This document shows, in pieces, positions 24,055-38,179 of a stretch of DNA of 64,000 bases (position 1 is its first letter; every line of letters begins with the position of its first letter). This DNA is from Atrichornis clamosus (Eukaryota; Chordata; Aves; Passeriformes; Menuridae): contig WBMZ01008654.1 in assembly GCA_013400975.1 (NCBI GenBank), forward strand, positions 62,001-126,000. The letters are read 5' to 3'. The notes under the pieces were generated by a model. That model saw nothing but the letters and a program-made list of their open reading frames with translations. It was not told the origin of the DNA and made no database searches. The translations under genes were made by a program, and so were the position numbers.

Positions 24055-27000
24055 TGTCCCAAGCTGCAAGAGAAAAGCCTTGAGATTGTTTTGGGCAAGT
24101 CTGGTACAATGAATAATGACACCTTGCTGTTTGGGATGTGAATGCTGTCACTAGAGCAGGTTTCTGCTCTCTAGGAAGGGTCTCCATCTGTAGCAATTCA
24201 ACAGCAGACAGGCAAAGCATCTGGAACAGCTGTGGGAACCCATTCCTGAGGTGGAAAGAATGAATGCTGTGATGGTTGTCATAGGCTGCCCTGAACCCGT
24301 CTGGAAAGGGGCATTACTGTGGAATCAGTCCAAGAGCTGGAGCTGTTATGGTAAATACCATAAACATCTAAATCTTTTAGGAGGTTCAGTCTGCATATGT
24401 GGGCCATTATGGGATATTAACTAAAATGCTCATTTGAAAAATTACCCTGTGAACCACTACAATGTAGCAGAGGAGCTGTTTTGCTCAGATAAATAGTAAT
24501 TGAAAACTAAGGCACAAACCTGCAGCCGTATCTGCCTGTGTTGTGATCTTGTCAAATCTCATCACCTAATTACTAACAGGCCTTGCTGGGCCATGGAAGA
24601 GAGGCCTGCAGGAGAGGCAGAGCCTGAGAAAATGGTATTTATTATTCTGAGGGGAATTTCTTTTTTCAGAGTTGGTGCTGAATGAATCCCTCAACAAAAT
24701 TAAAGGGACCTGTGCTTCTTGCAATACTTAAAAAGAAATTAAAATGCTGATACTCATAACTACCGTTTCCACTAAAGATCCTTGTGCCATGATGGGGTAT
24801 TTATTCTGTTTGCCCTGATCAAATTAATATTTGAGAATTCCTTTTCACCACTCTGAAATATCCCTCCTTCATTTAATCTACACAACAATTTCAAAGCAAA
24901 ACTGTGATGTTCTTTTCTTCATACTTCCACATACACTTCCCTGGGCTTTCACGTAGCTCTTCCACAGCCAGGGAGTGATGGTTATTGCCACACATATTGG
25001 CAAAGCACACTTGGACCCTTTGGGATGAAAGCACGTATGTTTACTATAAGAAATTATGTCACTGTTATTGTCTCCCATTGTGACAAGTTGTTAAAGACTA
25101 GAAATGAGGGCAGTAATGTCATTAGATAGAGGAAGGAGATCTTGAAGATAAAACTCTAGCATGTGCTGCAGATTAATTTTCCAGCTGAATTGCTCTTTGG
25201 CAGTTTGGTTGGGTGACCAGAAAAGTCCATATTCATCCACTGTTACAATGGCCGCGGGCAGTACAGAGACAGAAGGAAATCCTCTTGGTGCACTTTACAA
25301 ACATCTTGAAAAAGTTCAGACCAAGATGTATATCCACAGAATGCTGTATGAGCCATGCACACAGAAAAGCATAATTCCAATGGGTGGCAGCAGAGCCAGG
25401 CAACATTTAAATTTCTCTAGCATTTTGATAAAACTTAGGTAATAGAGAAGTCATAAGAAGACAATGGCCTCCATTTCCTTTAACACAGGTGAAGAATATG
25501 AGTCTGATGGAAAAGGAGCTGCGTTTTTAATGTGAGATGCTGAAATACAGCAACCCAGTAATCCACACTCTCTTCCTCTCTCAGTAACATTTACAATGTA
25601 TGCATGGCTTCCTTCATGATACTTCTTCTATTCAGATAATTTTCACTACCATGACAGAAATACCACATATTTCCTTTAGGGATTTTAATAATTTCCACCC
25701 AACCTCTCCAGCTCCACACTGGGTAGCATCCAGAGAAGGCAATGGCAGCCCCAGCAGGACTAGAACAATAAAAGGGTTAACAACTTCCCGGTGTTGGGGA
25801 TAGGGGACATAATTTTAAAATCAAAGAGTTATGAGGCAATTTTATTCTCTATTAACCCAATCAATGGAAGGTTCCCATAAGCCATTACCAAGGATTTCAG
25901 ATGCAGAAGATGTCGCGAGGGGTTAAATAAAGATGTTTCTTTGTTCATTGGTAGTGACAGCTCGGGGAAAGAGAAGAAAGGAGGGAAGAAGGATGAGGAA
26001 AGAGAAATTCAGGTTTGGGATACAAGGAGAAAAGAAATTACCTATCAACATGTAAATTATATGACATTCCTGTATAGATACTACAAGATATACTAAGGCA
26101 GTGTATTGAGCCGTGCATTAGGGACAGGAAATTACATGGGTCAATATTCCAGGCCTCATCCTGCTCAGTGGTGAGCTTGGAGGTGACCTTGGAATATCAA
26201 ATCCAGATCTACACTGTGCAAACAATGGTGATGAAGGGATAACTGTGCACGTGCTTGTGACCCACAAAACAGTTGAGCCTCCAGCAAACATCAGTCCACG
26301 CAGCAGTGATCCGTACTGAATCTTCTCTTCCCTCTTGGAAAGCCTCTAGGAGAGGGACAGAGCTGACACAGGAAAAAGACCTCTCCAGGGACTCTCGACA
26401 GCCTTTCTCACTACCATATGTAGGCCTAAACAATATTATCTAGCAATTTTTAAGTCTTAAGATTCACACACAATGGCAGCAGCAGTCAACAAAAAATAAC
26501 TCATTTATAAAAGGAAGTTCAATTGCATCATCCATCTTCAGTAAAAATTCAATATTTCCCAATACAAGTTATTTGATTTAATGAATGGGGAAATCATCCC
26601 TTTCCAACTTCCTAGCACACTTATTCCTTCGAATGAACCCTGCATCATTGGAAAGCAGACAGAGAAACATTAACAGAAATGCTGGGAATTGCTGCTAACA
26701 CATCCTGGAAAAGCATCCTCATGGGAGGAGGAAGGCAGCGTGAGCAACCCCCTGTTCTTCCATAGGGTGTGGGGTGCTCTTCTTATAATCTGAGTCTGGC
26801 TTTCAGCTCTAAACTGGAAATATAGATCATATTTTTTTGTATCACAAAGTGGAGACAGCATAGTTTCCACTGAGGAGAAAGGCTAGAGGTGTGTAAGGGC
26901 TCCGTAGTTGGGAGAGGAGATGGGAGGAAGCATGGAGTGATGCTGGTGGTGAATAGGGTGTGTCCAGCTCTTGGAGAGACCTCTCACTTCTCATCTTCCA

Positions 27001-28363
27001 AGAGTTTTTGATGAAACTGGTGTTGCTCTCCCTAAGGAGATAAGACTTCTCCTTCGTCATCTGGATGTGTTTAACTTTTCTGGAAATCTCCCTTTTCCCT
27101 CCTGAATCCTTCAATTTCACACTCACGTAGTCTCCCTGTGCTGTTTACTAACCACATACAGGCAGCCTTTCCTTCTGCTTGCTCAGGACATTAATGAAAT
27201 GCCTGCCCACCCATGCAGCCAAACACAAAAGGGGCTGCTAATGGCATCTCCCTTTTGAAGTGAAATCCCAAAGCTTACATTTGGTTCGTGTTCCTCCCTG
27301 ATAAAACTCTCCTGTGTCTGTCCCAATATGGGGCACTGTTATCTAGTCTCACTTGGGGGTGGCAGGAGCTCTGAGGCTGATCTGGGGAGCGCTCTACCTC
27401 CCGTCAGGCGAGGAAGAAAAGCCAGTGACCACAGCACATCCCAACCAGATGTCTCAACGGGGACATATGACCACTGTTATTCTTGAGGCAATAAGGAATG
27501 TGTATAATTGATCAGGAAAGCAGGGAAACAAACAACCTACAAATGTAGGGAACTGTTTGAATATCCCTAGGACAAGCCTGCAAGATAAATTTGGGGGCCA
27601 GGGATCCACAAACAAATCCTGGGCATTGCGATGGAGCTTTGGGAATGGCAGCATTATAGTAAATAAAAAACTACTGTGTTCATTTCTGAGATAATGTGTT
27701 TAGACAGACATATAGATATACTTTAGGAGAGAGGCACAACTCAGAGAATCATATCCATACATTTTCACCTCAGATTCTGATGTGGTAGTCAGTTCTGCAA
27801 CTATAAGGCATTTATGTTTCACAGTATTGCATCTAAGCCTATAATATACTTGTAAGATACACAAAAGCAACTACTTTGTGTCATTGGGGCAACCTGCTAC
27901 AGAGGACACAAACCCTGGGCTGTCTCTGACCTGGAGAACTTTTTTGTACTTTGTCTTCTTGTTTCTTTCTCTAAAGTTTGTTAAATCCTTCTGGCTTTTC
28001 TTTGGCAAGTGTAGAAACAGAAGAATGACATCAAGGCACATAGTTGGGACCCACTTTTTTATAAGACTGTGTTTTACAACACAAGATGTTGTTTGTAGCA
28101 TGTCCCCTTGGGAATCCCCTGAAAGAGAAGCAAAGATGGGGGAAAACCCCCTGCTGGTTGCATTTTCTTGGTACTCTACCACGGTCTTATTTGACTTCAC
28201 AGTTTAATCCAAGTAGACAGGGATCTTTAAGGGGTTCTAATCCATTTTAACAGGAATTTGAACATCCACACTGGGAAAACTTCCGTTTTCCATCATAAAC
28301 ACAAACTATATCATTGCTAGATGAACCATGAAAAGCCAATTCTGGGAATAAGGTGAACATTTC
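24055..28363. other. No gene recognised
   Basis: Anonymous sequence. Minus- and plus-strand frames of about 109 codons exactly opposite each other at 27871-28207 have no recognisable domain. A purine-rich stretch lies at 25955-26035. No transposon was recognised. Confidence 0.55.
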
Positions 28364-28408
28364 AGGGATCTTAGAGGTCTTTTCCTACCTTACTGATTCT
28401 ATAATCCA
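28364..28408 (-). mobile_element. CR1 LINE 3'-end fragment
   Basis: On the minus strand the sequence reads 'attatagaatcagtaaggta' and then ggaaaagacctctaagatcc, the diagnostic CR1 3' end (tagaatca, ggaaaagacctctaagatc). Only about 45 bp is recognisable, as for many old, heavily 5'-truncated CR1 copies in birds. Confidence 0.68.
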
Positions 28409-29659
28409 AAGCATGCCTAACTGCCAGTGAAAATCTATGTCTCCTTTTAAGAAGTCTTGACCTTAAAAATTATTAATATAGTGTATATATTTATGTAGTT
28501 GCCAGATTTTACAAACAGGGGTTTGTACTCCCAGTCCTCTCCATTCCAAAGATGCCCATGCTGTACTACAAGGAACTGAGAACTGGTGTGAGCATCCTGG
28601 CCTGTGAACTCAGGAGTTCACAGAAGCCTGTATCCATTTCCATCTCCTCACAGAGGCACTGCTCCTGCCCCTCACAAAGCCTCATTGAACACAGGGCATG
28701 TGATCTCTAATGGGATGGGAATGGGTTCTCCTTTCCTACCACCCTACTGTGGTTTCATTCTTCCCCTGCTGAAGCTGGGTGACATGTTTCCATTGAGTTC
28801 ACTGATTCAGCAAGATCGAGCCCTTGGTCTTAAATAACTAAAGACTGCAAACTGAATATTGTAGCCATGGCAACAGCCAGCTCAACTTTAAACCCTCTGA
28901 TATATAAAAAGGCAATTTTCTTTATATTTTCTCCCTGCATTTTTATATTTCCAGAACTTACAATGGTAATAATGGCCTCAGGCCCTAACCTCCACCAGCC
29001 AGCCATTAACTTCATGGAAATGCCTTCTCCATCAGCCCCTATTGTCAACAGCCAGCACCATTCCACAGAAACCGTAGGGTCTCACCATACTAACACAACT
29101 GGACGTCTCAGCTGTGCCACAGCCCTTTGCAATCCTGCTACAGACTTATTTCCTGATCATGACAAGCGAACCAGGACTCCATTTAGAGAGGCTGCAGGAC
29201 TCTGCAGTGCTCCTACCTTCCTCTCGGAAAATGGGGAACAAAACGTCTCTCATCAGGCTGATTGCCATTGTGTCCTGCACACATGAGCTCATGGGTAGAT
29301 GCACATGTCTCTGCCCCGCCCTTCTGCCTTCCAGGCTCATCCATCTTTCTCTGAGTAGAGCAGCAATACTTTCTTGTCTCAGTTTTATTTGGTCTCCTGT
29401 TTGTGCCTCAGAAGCACTGTCAGTGCCATTGTGAAACCACTGGAGATAGTGGGAATAGTTCTGTGCTAAAGCTGCTAAAGCACAGACAACAAAGGGACCT
29501 TTTGCATTTTAGTAATTTTTTTTTTTTACTCTTTCTCAAATTCTTTCTGAAACTTTCATTTAAGAGCTACGTCTGGATTAACACAAATTAACGGTTTAGC
29601 ATGTGTAAGACACTGCTTGCCTATTCACCACAGCAACAGAAGACCTCAATCCTGTGTGT
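28409..29659. other. No gene recognised
   Basis: Anonymous sequence with a T13-type run near 29516. The 139-codon plus-strand frame at 28867-29286 has no known domain and lacks splice signals that would frame it. Confidence 0.55.
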
Positions 29660-29800
29660 AATTTGTCCTTGATTTTGTAGGTGGCCAGTGGTTTCACTTT
29701 TGTGCCTCAGTTTCTCCTTCTGTCAAAAGGGAAAATGACACACTTCTATATCTTCTAATGGTCACGAAATTAATTTCACTGTAATGCATGTATCGTATGT
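29660..29800 (+). mobile_element. MIR-type SINE, diverged
   Basis: The run tgtgcctcagtttctccttc followed by tgtcaaaagggaaaatgaca matches the MIR core-to-3' region, where a 'ctgtgcctcagtttcctcat' motif is followed by ctgtaaaatggg and an AT-rich segment. The flanks are too eroded to fix the ends. MIRs are tRNA-derived SINEs shared across amniotes, so the insertion is very old. Confidence 0.55.
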
Positions 29801-32800
29801 AGAGATGGCAGAATGAATGGCAATGGTAGCAGCTATTATTATATATCACTTTCAGCAGATAGCAATTTCTGCAGTAGGTTAAATTCTGGCCCAAAAAGTA
29901 CTTGACTGTGTCTCTTTAAGGTCACAAGCTATTATGATGTTGAAGACTAAAATGCTTTGTATATGATCATGAATAAATGAATTGAGTATCTCTGCCCAGC
30001 TATGTGGGATATGGAAATGGTACTGAATATCATCAGCCTGAACCATCAACATCCATCAGCTTTCCCCTTGCTCATCTCTCAGCTGTCGCAATATGAAACC
30101 CACTTTCCCCCGAGATTTCAAACAACTGGGGCTAAACAGCAAAAAAACATTCGGTGACTAAATTTGCCAGAGAAGGTCTCAGTCACGAATGACTAAAAAC
30201 AAAATTATAGAGCAATCTCAGCTGACTGAGAGCAGAATGAAATGTGATTCATTTTCATCCACCCGGCAGGGACTGCAGGGGGAAAAAAGGACTGGATTAA
30301 CCCCTTCCCTGCTAGCAATGCCCATGCTCCCTGGACTGATGCACATGTGATTAGCATTCCTCAAATATTAGGTCTTCTGCTTGTTTTGTAAGGCAACTCA
30401 AAGCTTTTTTTACTCAGGTAGACCAGACCAGTAGGAGGACTGTGCTAAAAAGATTAGCTTGGTATCCTTTGATATCATACACAGTTTATAGGAACATAAC
30501 TATGGACACCACTGCCCTCTCCCAAGCAAGAGACGACTGCCTGCCCCAAAAAACCTTGTAGTCTGAAGATGAGAGACAAAATCTGTACAATGACATGGTG
30601 GTGGGGATAAAACATTTGTCAGCAAGGCAGGCAAAGGTGTCAGCAGTGCATCACCTTGCAGGAGATAAAGAATTGTAAGGTGGGGAACAAAGGCAGATAA
30701 TGACATGGCTTTCTGAATGCCTGCAGGAAGGATCCCTCACACATGAAGGGCAGCAGAGAAGAAAACATGGAGATGGAATTCTGGAAATTTGACTAGGAGA
30801 CAATGCAGCCTGATCTTATGGGAATACAGGTGGATGCTTTGGGGCAGAAGCTGTTGTTTCAGGCTGCCTTTCTCATCCAGGCTGCACTCAAGAGCATGAG
30901 GATCACCACTGGACTCAGCTGGAGGCCTCAGGGAGGAAATGGGACTGCCAGTGGTGCTGGGTCCCCTGCACTGTGCAGGACTCTGGGGAGAAACTCCCCA
31001 GGTGGTTTCTGACCCTTGCTGGAAGGGGGCAGGTGAGACACTACTGCAGTTGAGTTCGTACCATGACAAACAGCAGCACCTGAAGGCTGTGTTAAGGTGG
31101 TTCCATATGCACCATGTGGTTCTGCGTTCTGGCTAATCACCTGCTCAAATAAATAAATTAAAAGCCTGTCTGCTGCCCCTAGCTCAGAAAAACTGTTTAA
31201 GGAAAGACATCAAAGTAAGAAAAACTACATTTTTATCAGTAAACATCATAGATGATCTTTTCTTCAGCATTCTCTCTGACACTTTTCCTAAAAGCAGGGT
31301 AGATAAAGTTAACAAGTCAAGCAAAGGTTCTGAAAGGTCACGTAGTGATCTCTCTGGAAACAGAAGCCAAGGACCTGTCCATAAGTCAACCTCCCTGAGG
31401 CAGCATTGTTCCTGAGGTCAGAGGCTGACCTAGGATATAACAGGGCAAGGGTTGCTCCTTTGGTGTCTGATACCCTCCACATCACCAGTGCACCAGTGCA
31501 CAGTGTAACCACAGCAGCAGAGTCATGATACAGCAAGTCAAGCTAATGGATGATGAGTGTGATACTCAGAGCGAAGTGGTAGCACAGGTGAAGCGCTGGA
31601 GCAGGAGCAATTTACTCTGAGCTGTACAAATGCCAGATAGAAGGCAGACTTTCCCTGCCATCTTTGGAGAACTACAGATAGAAAGCTCCCTAAACAACTC
31701 CCAGATTAAATCAAGAGGTCAAGCCATGGGCAGGTTGACAAAGCAGCAACTTCATGATTCAACAGCTTGTGCACGGTACAGGAATGGTTCAAGATAGGCT
31801 TGGCTGATGCCAAATGCTTTCTGCTTTATGCACACTGTGGTACAACTTACATGCTTGATTTGGTTTCCTTCCATAAATGGAAAAAAGTCTTGTGATCCTT
31901 AAAAAAAAAGTTTTAAAATCATACAGGTTTGCTGCTTATTTAGTAAATTTATAATTGTTCAGTTCAGTCGTATGACAGTGCTTTTCAAACAACATCAGCA
32001 AAATCCTTAAGTTGAGTGAGCAACAGGAGGAAAAAAAAGATGAAAATACCAAAATTGAAGGTATATGGGCTTGCTGGGATGTTACAGAGAAAAGAAAGCT
32101 CTGTTAATATGGGAAGGTTATGGTCTGCCTGGACCAAACACAGCATCTCAGCAGGGCTGGGACTCTCAGTGGAATTACCATTGCTGCACTGCTTCTCTGT
32201 AAAACTGGCTTATGCAGTGCTGGCTCAACTTTCATGGCTTGACATGGTGGAGCTGCATAAAGAAATAACCAAAGGTTCCCATAAGCTGCACTTCCAGCTT
32301 GAAATTGGTTCTCTCACCTCTCTTTTAAGCCAGCTTCTTGTGCTGATTAGATCTAATGAAAAATATTTGCTTTCTTTTATGGTTAGCAAAACACCAACAT
32401 GCCTGTAGCTAAATAATAGTAATTGACCAAATCCTTACATGGATAAAATACCTCCTGAACACCACAATGGTTATCTTGTTCTCTGATATACCCAAACAAA
32501 TCCATTATCTTCAATGGAGCAGCACTTGTATGATGGAGAGAAAAAAAGAAATTTGGCCTAACAAGACTCTTTCAAGAGAAGTGACTGAGTAAAAGGTCTG
32601 TGAATTTTGCTGATTACTAGTTATTTTAGGAACCATATGCACAGGCACTTTCTGACTCATGTTGTTGTCAATGAAGGGCAGCTGTGCAACAGCAGATTTG
32701 AGCCCAGGAGTCTGGTTCTGACTCTGATTCACAGCATGATCTTCTTCAGACCACTTCTCTCTAGGGTCAAGATACTGTGTGAAATAGGGTCGGCAGCATT

Positions 32801-32906
32801 GCCCCTCATTATCCAGTACTTACAGATCCCTGGAAAAGATTGCTGTGCTAGTGCAAAACCAGGAGGCTTGGCTGCCCTCAGAGAGTCTGAAGGGGCAGGA
32901 TGAGGC
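29801..32906. other. No gene recognised
   Basis: Anonymous sequence. Plus-strand frames at 30803-31012 and 32016-32408 (69 and 130 codons) were examined and have no recognisable domain. An A-rich run lies near 31900. No transposon recognised until the CR1 fragment at 32907. Confidence 0.55.
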
Positions 32907-32965
32907 AGGTTGGACTGGGCTGGATTTGAAGGTGGGAGGTCCAACATGGTCTCTTTTATGTAATA
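32907..32965 (-). mobile_element. CR1 LINE 3'-end fragment, diverged
   Basis: The plus strand reads ggttggactgggctggat, then tttgaaggtgggaggtccaac and a ctcttttatg end. This matches the reverse complement of the CR1 3' end (gggttggactagatgac, ggtcccttccaac, tattctatg). It lies inside a 150-codon minus-strand frame, which argues that this frame is not a gene. Confidence 0.45.
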
Positions 32966-35940
32966 TGAGACACAGTGATAAAAGAAGATGACCAAAAGCT
33001 TCCCAATGTTTGGGTTAAAATAGGAAGGCATTTTCAACTGGTATGTATATATAGTATTTGCCTTGGTTGTAATTTGCTTTGCTTGCTTAAAGAAAGCCAA
33101 AGAATCAATTAGGATTTCATGCAGGTAAAGTCTCACTATGTTTTGTGAGATGAAATCTATTTCCTCAACCTGGAACCACACGCCACAACCTATTCACTGC
33201 ATGAAGAGAAGTTGTAATAGAAATTTTTATCAAAATAACACCCAGAATCACAATCAGCATCAGTTCCCCTCACTAATCTGTGCTGGATGGATACACACTG
33301 AGTAGATTTACTTGACTAGAACTTGTCATCCAAAGAAAGAGGAAACAAGCAGCAAAGTGCTGTGACCTAGGACAATACAACATGCCACAGGCAGACAGGA
33401 GAAGGGACCTAAGTAACTGAAGTCCTCACTAACAATCCTACTTTCTGCCTTCCCAGAAGAAATATGTCACTATTTTTCCTGTCAGAGAGTAAGTTTGCAC
33501 AAAATAGTATTTTAGCATAAGATTTTGAGAATAAAGCTGTTGATGAGACTGCGCTGAATTTGCTGAGCAGTATTTGCAGGAAATCAGGGGAGAGTTTTCA
33601 AAATGTCAAAACAGTTCATTTTTGTAAACAATGTTTCCTTATTGCTTTAAAATATCCTTTGCTTAAGAAATTGATTTGCAGTAAAAGAGGGGAAAGATAA
33701 CAACCTACGAGAAATGGACAAATAAGCTGAGAATGAAAAAAAAAAAATAGTTTGGCTTCCACAAATATGGATTTTCAATTTTAGTGGTGTTTGGTTGAGC
33801 CACAGAATCTATACATTCATCATCTTCCCAACTCTGCTCCTGACCTTTTAAGCCATGTGCCCTCCATTGGAGAGGCTGGTGTTGTCAGCTCTACATCATT
33901 CCGTACCCTGTAATTCTAGTGACAAAACTGTGCTTGGAACATTCTTCATGGGAGTTCACATGAGCACACTTCTGCTACCAGTCCTTTCTTGGGCCTCCTG
34001 TCCTGTGGGGAGGTAATATTTTCCAATACTAATTAAATAATTATTTTTCACGTGCAGCTCACATGTTGAATAAACACGTGGGGAGGTGGAAGGCAGCTCC
34101 TTCTGCTGTCCAAGGACATTTGTGTGGCCAGGTAAACTCTTACTACATAATTCCACCTGGTTTCTTATGGGTCATGTCACACTTGGTGATAACTGACTCC
34201 AAAACTACACTTGTGCTGAAAAGCCACTTGCAAAATGGAAACTTGCAATCCAAATGCAAAAACGATATTCAAAGACATAAAAGACATGATCTGTTTTTGC
34301 ATTCAGTCTGCAGTCCCAGGGGACCCCCGTCTCTTAATTACCACACAAAACTATGGTGCAAGTGGGAGTAAAGGCACAGAATTCCCCTGGAAGGAACAGG
34401 TATGTGCTCTGGTGACTGAGGACAGAACATATCTGTGAGGGAAATTTTCAGGACAAGCTGCAATCCCTTCTTTGTGCTTTTTCCAACATCAAGGCAAAGT
34501 GGTTTTGTGCAAAGCACAGCTTCATGCCCTGGTTAGAAGTAAACCGGGTGAAGATGTGATGGTGTAGACTACGCACAACCACTGCACAAGTCCTATATAT
34601 AAATCTGAGCGGCTGCCCTGTTTCGAACCCTGCAGTGCTGGCACACAAGTAAGCTCACATGTGTTTGCATATACTGCAATTGCACCTGACATTCACACTG
34701 CAGACATGCCTTGGTGGCACCACTTGTGCAGACACACCTGCCATTGCTCCCGTCCCTCTGCCTGCACAACAGCCGTGTCTGGGGTCACTGCACTTGGCAT
34801 TCGGCCTGTCCTGTGCTTCCCGAGCCACAGCTCCCCACAGCCCGCCAGCAGGCTCCATCCCGTCGGGTGCTGGAAAGGACTGATCACACACAAACTCAGA
34901 GTAGGGAAAACCCACAGTACAGTGGGGCTGTGGCCACGTTACGTGTGTAGTTCCACAAGGGATGTTCAGAGTGATGGCATGGCAATGAGGAGAGAACGGA
35001 GCATAAGTGGTGACAGAGGAGGAGCTTGCTGATCTGCACTGGTACCAGCTTCCTCTCATTCCACATTGCACAGAAATATGTATTTAATTAAGAGTCATAG
35101 GCTGTGCACAACTCTCCTGAGAGATGGGCTGGCGCTCCCACAGAGCCACCAGGCATTTAAGGAGCAAAGGGCCTCAGACGAAAGATGGGGCTTGTTTGTT
35201 TTTCCTTGTTACCTGCAGCATTTCCATCTCAGACTGCCTAATTTAAAGTGCTTCCAAGCCTGTGCTCTCTGAAGGCCTGGCCCCATTCAGCTCACGGAGA
35301 TGGAAAACAATTTAGGTCTCGCAGCTACAGCAGGGTGATGCAGCTGATAAGGAAACTTCAAGGTTAAATAAACTGTTCTGTGGGCAGAGGACTGGGGAAG
35401 GATCTCCACAGAGCCAAGAAGCAACGTGGAGAAGCACAGGCAGTGGAGAATGGGCAGGATGGAAACATTTCCCTGAACCCAGAGAGACTTGTCTGAGGCT
35501 ACTGCAAACGGAGGGCTTGGAGAGATGATCCACAAATAACTTACTATTTTTTGTCATTGCTGTTGAGCCTTGTATAAGGGAAAACAGAATAAGATTTTTG
35601 GTTGGGCAGTACTGTAATAAGCAAAAGGTAAATTAAAAATTTTTTTATACCTTCATAGCATCTTCCAGTCAAAAACTTGCTGTGCTTTAGTCCTATCACC
35701 TCAGTGATGCCAAAAAGAGAATCAGGGAAATTCCTGTATGAGAGAATGTCTTCTCTGCAACATATTTGCGCAAGCTTTGTCACATGAAATGCCATTCACC
35801 CCGCAGGGAGGCAAACAAACCCTTTCAATCAAACAGCCCAAATGCAATGGCATTACACATTTCACCTATTGTATGACACATCTATTAGAACTTTGTATCA
35901 CCCAGTACTCTGTCATCACACTGCTGTCCATAGGAAGGAG
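32966..35940. other. No gene recognised
   Basis: Anonymous sequence with an A12 run at 33736-33747. A GC-richer part at about 34690-34870 yields several overlapping frames on both strands with no domain. A B-box-like word near 34620 on the minus strand is not part of a tRNA. Confidence 0.55.
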
Positions 35941-36030
35941 AGCTTATCATCCTCACATCACACACGAGGAAATTCCTGAAGGGAATAAGCGCATTGCCCA
36001 TGGTGTACTACAAAAAATTTAGGAATGGAC
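35941..36030 (-). mobile_element. MIR-type SINE, diverged
   Basis: The plus strand shows cacacgaggaaattcctgaa, gggaataagcgcattgccca and then tggtgtacta. This parallels the reverse complement of MIR (gatgaggaaactgaggc, ttaagtgacttgcccaaggtc). Both ends are eroded. Confidence 0.45.
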
Positions 36031-36999
36031 CTTAGGGGCTGCTGCCCAATTCTCCCCTCTAGGTATCAGACATACTTCCATGGTAAACAGTGCACTTATC
36101 TCTGCTTACCAGGCCCAGATCCTAGAGGAAGGCAAATCCCAGTTTTAACTGTGTTATCAGTCATGTACCTTCAGTTGGAGAGCAAAGAGGAAAGGGGCCC
36201 TGTGTAGCTGTGCTTTGACACTGCTGTTTAAGCCATCAGTAGGGATTGGGCAAGTCTGTATTTTCATATAGCTGTAATCAGGCTACTGCTATTTCTCATT
36301 TGGTAATTGCTTGCTGCTAGCAAAGAGTAGAACTTGTAAGGCACATCTGTCCTGCAGGGAGACGAGATGGGGTTTTGCAAGTCAGGCCTCTTTCTCTAGC
36401 AGAAATATTTTCAGTGATGAGGAGTCTGGTCCTGATGGTAGATCACCATTCAGGTGATCCCTGGATCCCTTGAGGCAGGTCCTTCTTTCCTTTAATTTTT
36501 TCAACTGTTAGTTTTTTCTTGCAGATGCAAGAATGTAGTCCTTGAGACTGTCCATTTGCTCGGTTACTGGCACTACACTTCCTAATAAAATTGCCAGTAC
36601 ATTACATAAAGTGACTAAACAATAACGTCTGCAATAAATAAGTCAGGATGGTCATTGGCACTGTCCTCAGAAGATGATTGGAGAAATGGAAGATTGCAGC
36701 CTACCCACAGGAGATCTTGCAAATTGCCATAATAGTGTATAAATAGAAAGAAATGCAGAGGCAACTGTCAGCTAAGGTCCTGCTGACTCAGTGCCACCTT
36801 GTGTTTTTACCAGGAAGCACAGAAGCACAAGGAAGACTGTCAGTGAGGGCCAGAGAAGAATTCTGAGTAAGAACTCTGCCTACCTTAAGCTGTGGTATTA
36901 TAGATTCACTCAGAGAAACCACTGAACAAACATAGGAAGCCTTTCCTATGCTATGGCTCTCACCCATCCAAGCCTTCCTGGGGGAGGGCTGGCATCACT
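36031..36999. other. No gene recognised
   Basis: Anonymous sequence between two MIR-like remnants. No frame above about 60 codons and no repeat signature. Confidence 0.6.
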
Positions 37000-37095
37000 G
37001 GGGCAGAATGAGGCACAGAAGGGTAGAAGTTTTTTGCCCTGTGTCACAGGGCAGTCAGTGGAGAGCTTTGAAGCAGGGCCTTGGTTTTATAATGG
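37000..37095 (-). mobile_element. MIR-type SINE, diverged
   Basis: The order of motifs gaatgaggcacagaaggg, ttgccctgtgtcacagggc, agtcagtggagagctttg and aagcagggcctt matches the reverse complement of MIR (gaggcacagagagg, cttgcccaaggtcacacagc, agtggcagagctggg, acccaggtc). Four motifs in the right order make this one of the firmer MIR calls. Confidence 0.58.
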
Positions 37096-38179
37096 TGACC
37101 TACAAAAGCTAACCTCTATTCCAGACTCCTTTGAGACAGAACTATGTGGGCAGCATTAGTAAATGTCATTATGCAAACTTGCAGGATGCTATACAGAGGA
37201 GAGTAAGCTTATCCATATTCCTCCTTTCTTCCTTTTTCCTTAGTGGTTGCCTTTGCAGAGGAGCATCCCAGGGAGGCCGATAATGCTGCCACTCCTCAGG
37301 AGCCCTGGTGGGGGAGATTGAATCCCTTGTTTGTCTACTGTGCTTCCACCAAGGTGGGAACACATAACTCAAACGAGAGAGACTGAACTATATCCATCTC
37401 TGCTCTTGTCTTCCCTGAGGAGAGGAGGGCGTGTGCAGTCTGACAGCACTGAGGCCCAGGAGGGTGCCCGATGGTGCTGTAGGGGCACCTGTGCAGCCCA
37501 CATTCCGTGGGGCAAACTCTGTACGAGGTAGCACTGAGGGGAGGCTGTTAGCCCTGGTAGCCTCCCTCTGCTCCTGAGGTCTCCCTAAATCACAGACAAA
37601 GGAAAAGAAGCTGGCTGTCAGCTCCCATTTCATGCTCCTGTAATTCTTTTAAAAATCAGGAGTGGTTTCCATTTCAGCATTGAAATTGTTCTCTAGGTAA
37701 ACTTTGTTTTTCTGGCATGAAGGATCTGACAGCTTTGCTGGAGCAGTCCAGAGCAGGCACTGCAACCCTGCCCACGCACCGCGGTCCTGGCCTGCACCAC
37801 CCCATTGCTGGGCCTGCCTTCATCTCCCCGTGGCTATGCCAAGGTCCTGCACTCCATGTCCTAATCCAGAACTGCTCCTGCAAATCTATACCCAGCCTTG
37901 CCCATATTTCTCCCTCAAAATCTGAATGCAAGCTGCCTGTTAAGGAGTAAAAAGCCTGCATATTAATTACCTCAGGTTCTAAGATCACTTTCATTATTTA
38001 ATATTTTAATTTTGCAAGTAAGTAGATATAGAGAAAGCTGTAAAGATATAGATACATAAATATGCATTCTTGTTCCATCAGAAACAGAGTGTTATAACAT
38101 TTTTTCTAGCCTAACCATAGCAGAGAGTATTAACAGAAAAACTCGCTTTTCCATTTAGTACACATAAGTACACAGAACC
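37096..38179. other. No gene recognised
   Basis: Anonymous sequence, including a moderately GC-rich stretch at 37400-37530 with short overlapping frames and an AT-rich stretch with gatata-type words at 37990-38065. Confidence 0.6.

Noticed and set aside
27871..28207. 109-codon frames directly opposite each other on both strands
   Set aside because: Mirror-image frames of equal length are typical of a stop-poor stretch. Neither product has a recognisable domain.
28867..29286. 139-codon plus-strand frame
   Set aside because: No domain, no good acceptor or donor at its ends, and an overlapping frame of similar length exists in another phase.
32729..33181. 150-codon minus-strand frame
   Set aside because: It overlaps a CR1-type fragment at 32907-32965 and has no recognised domain or flanking splice signals.
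34618..34700. Minus-strand B-box-like word (gggttcgaaac)
   Set aside because: No A box at the right distance and no cloverleaf-forming arms around it, so no tRNA gene or tRNA-derived SINE.
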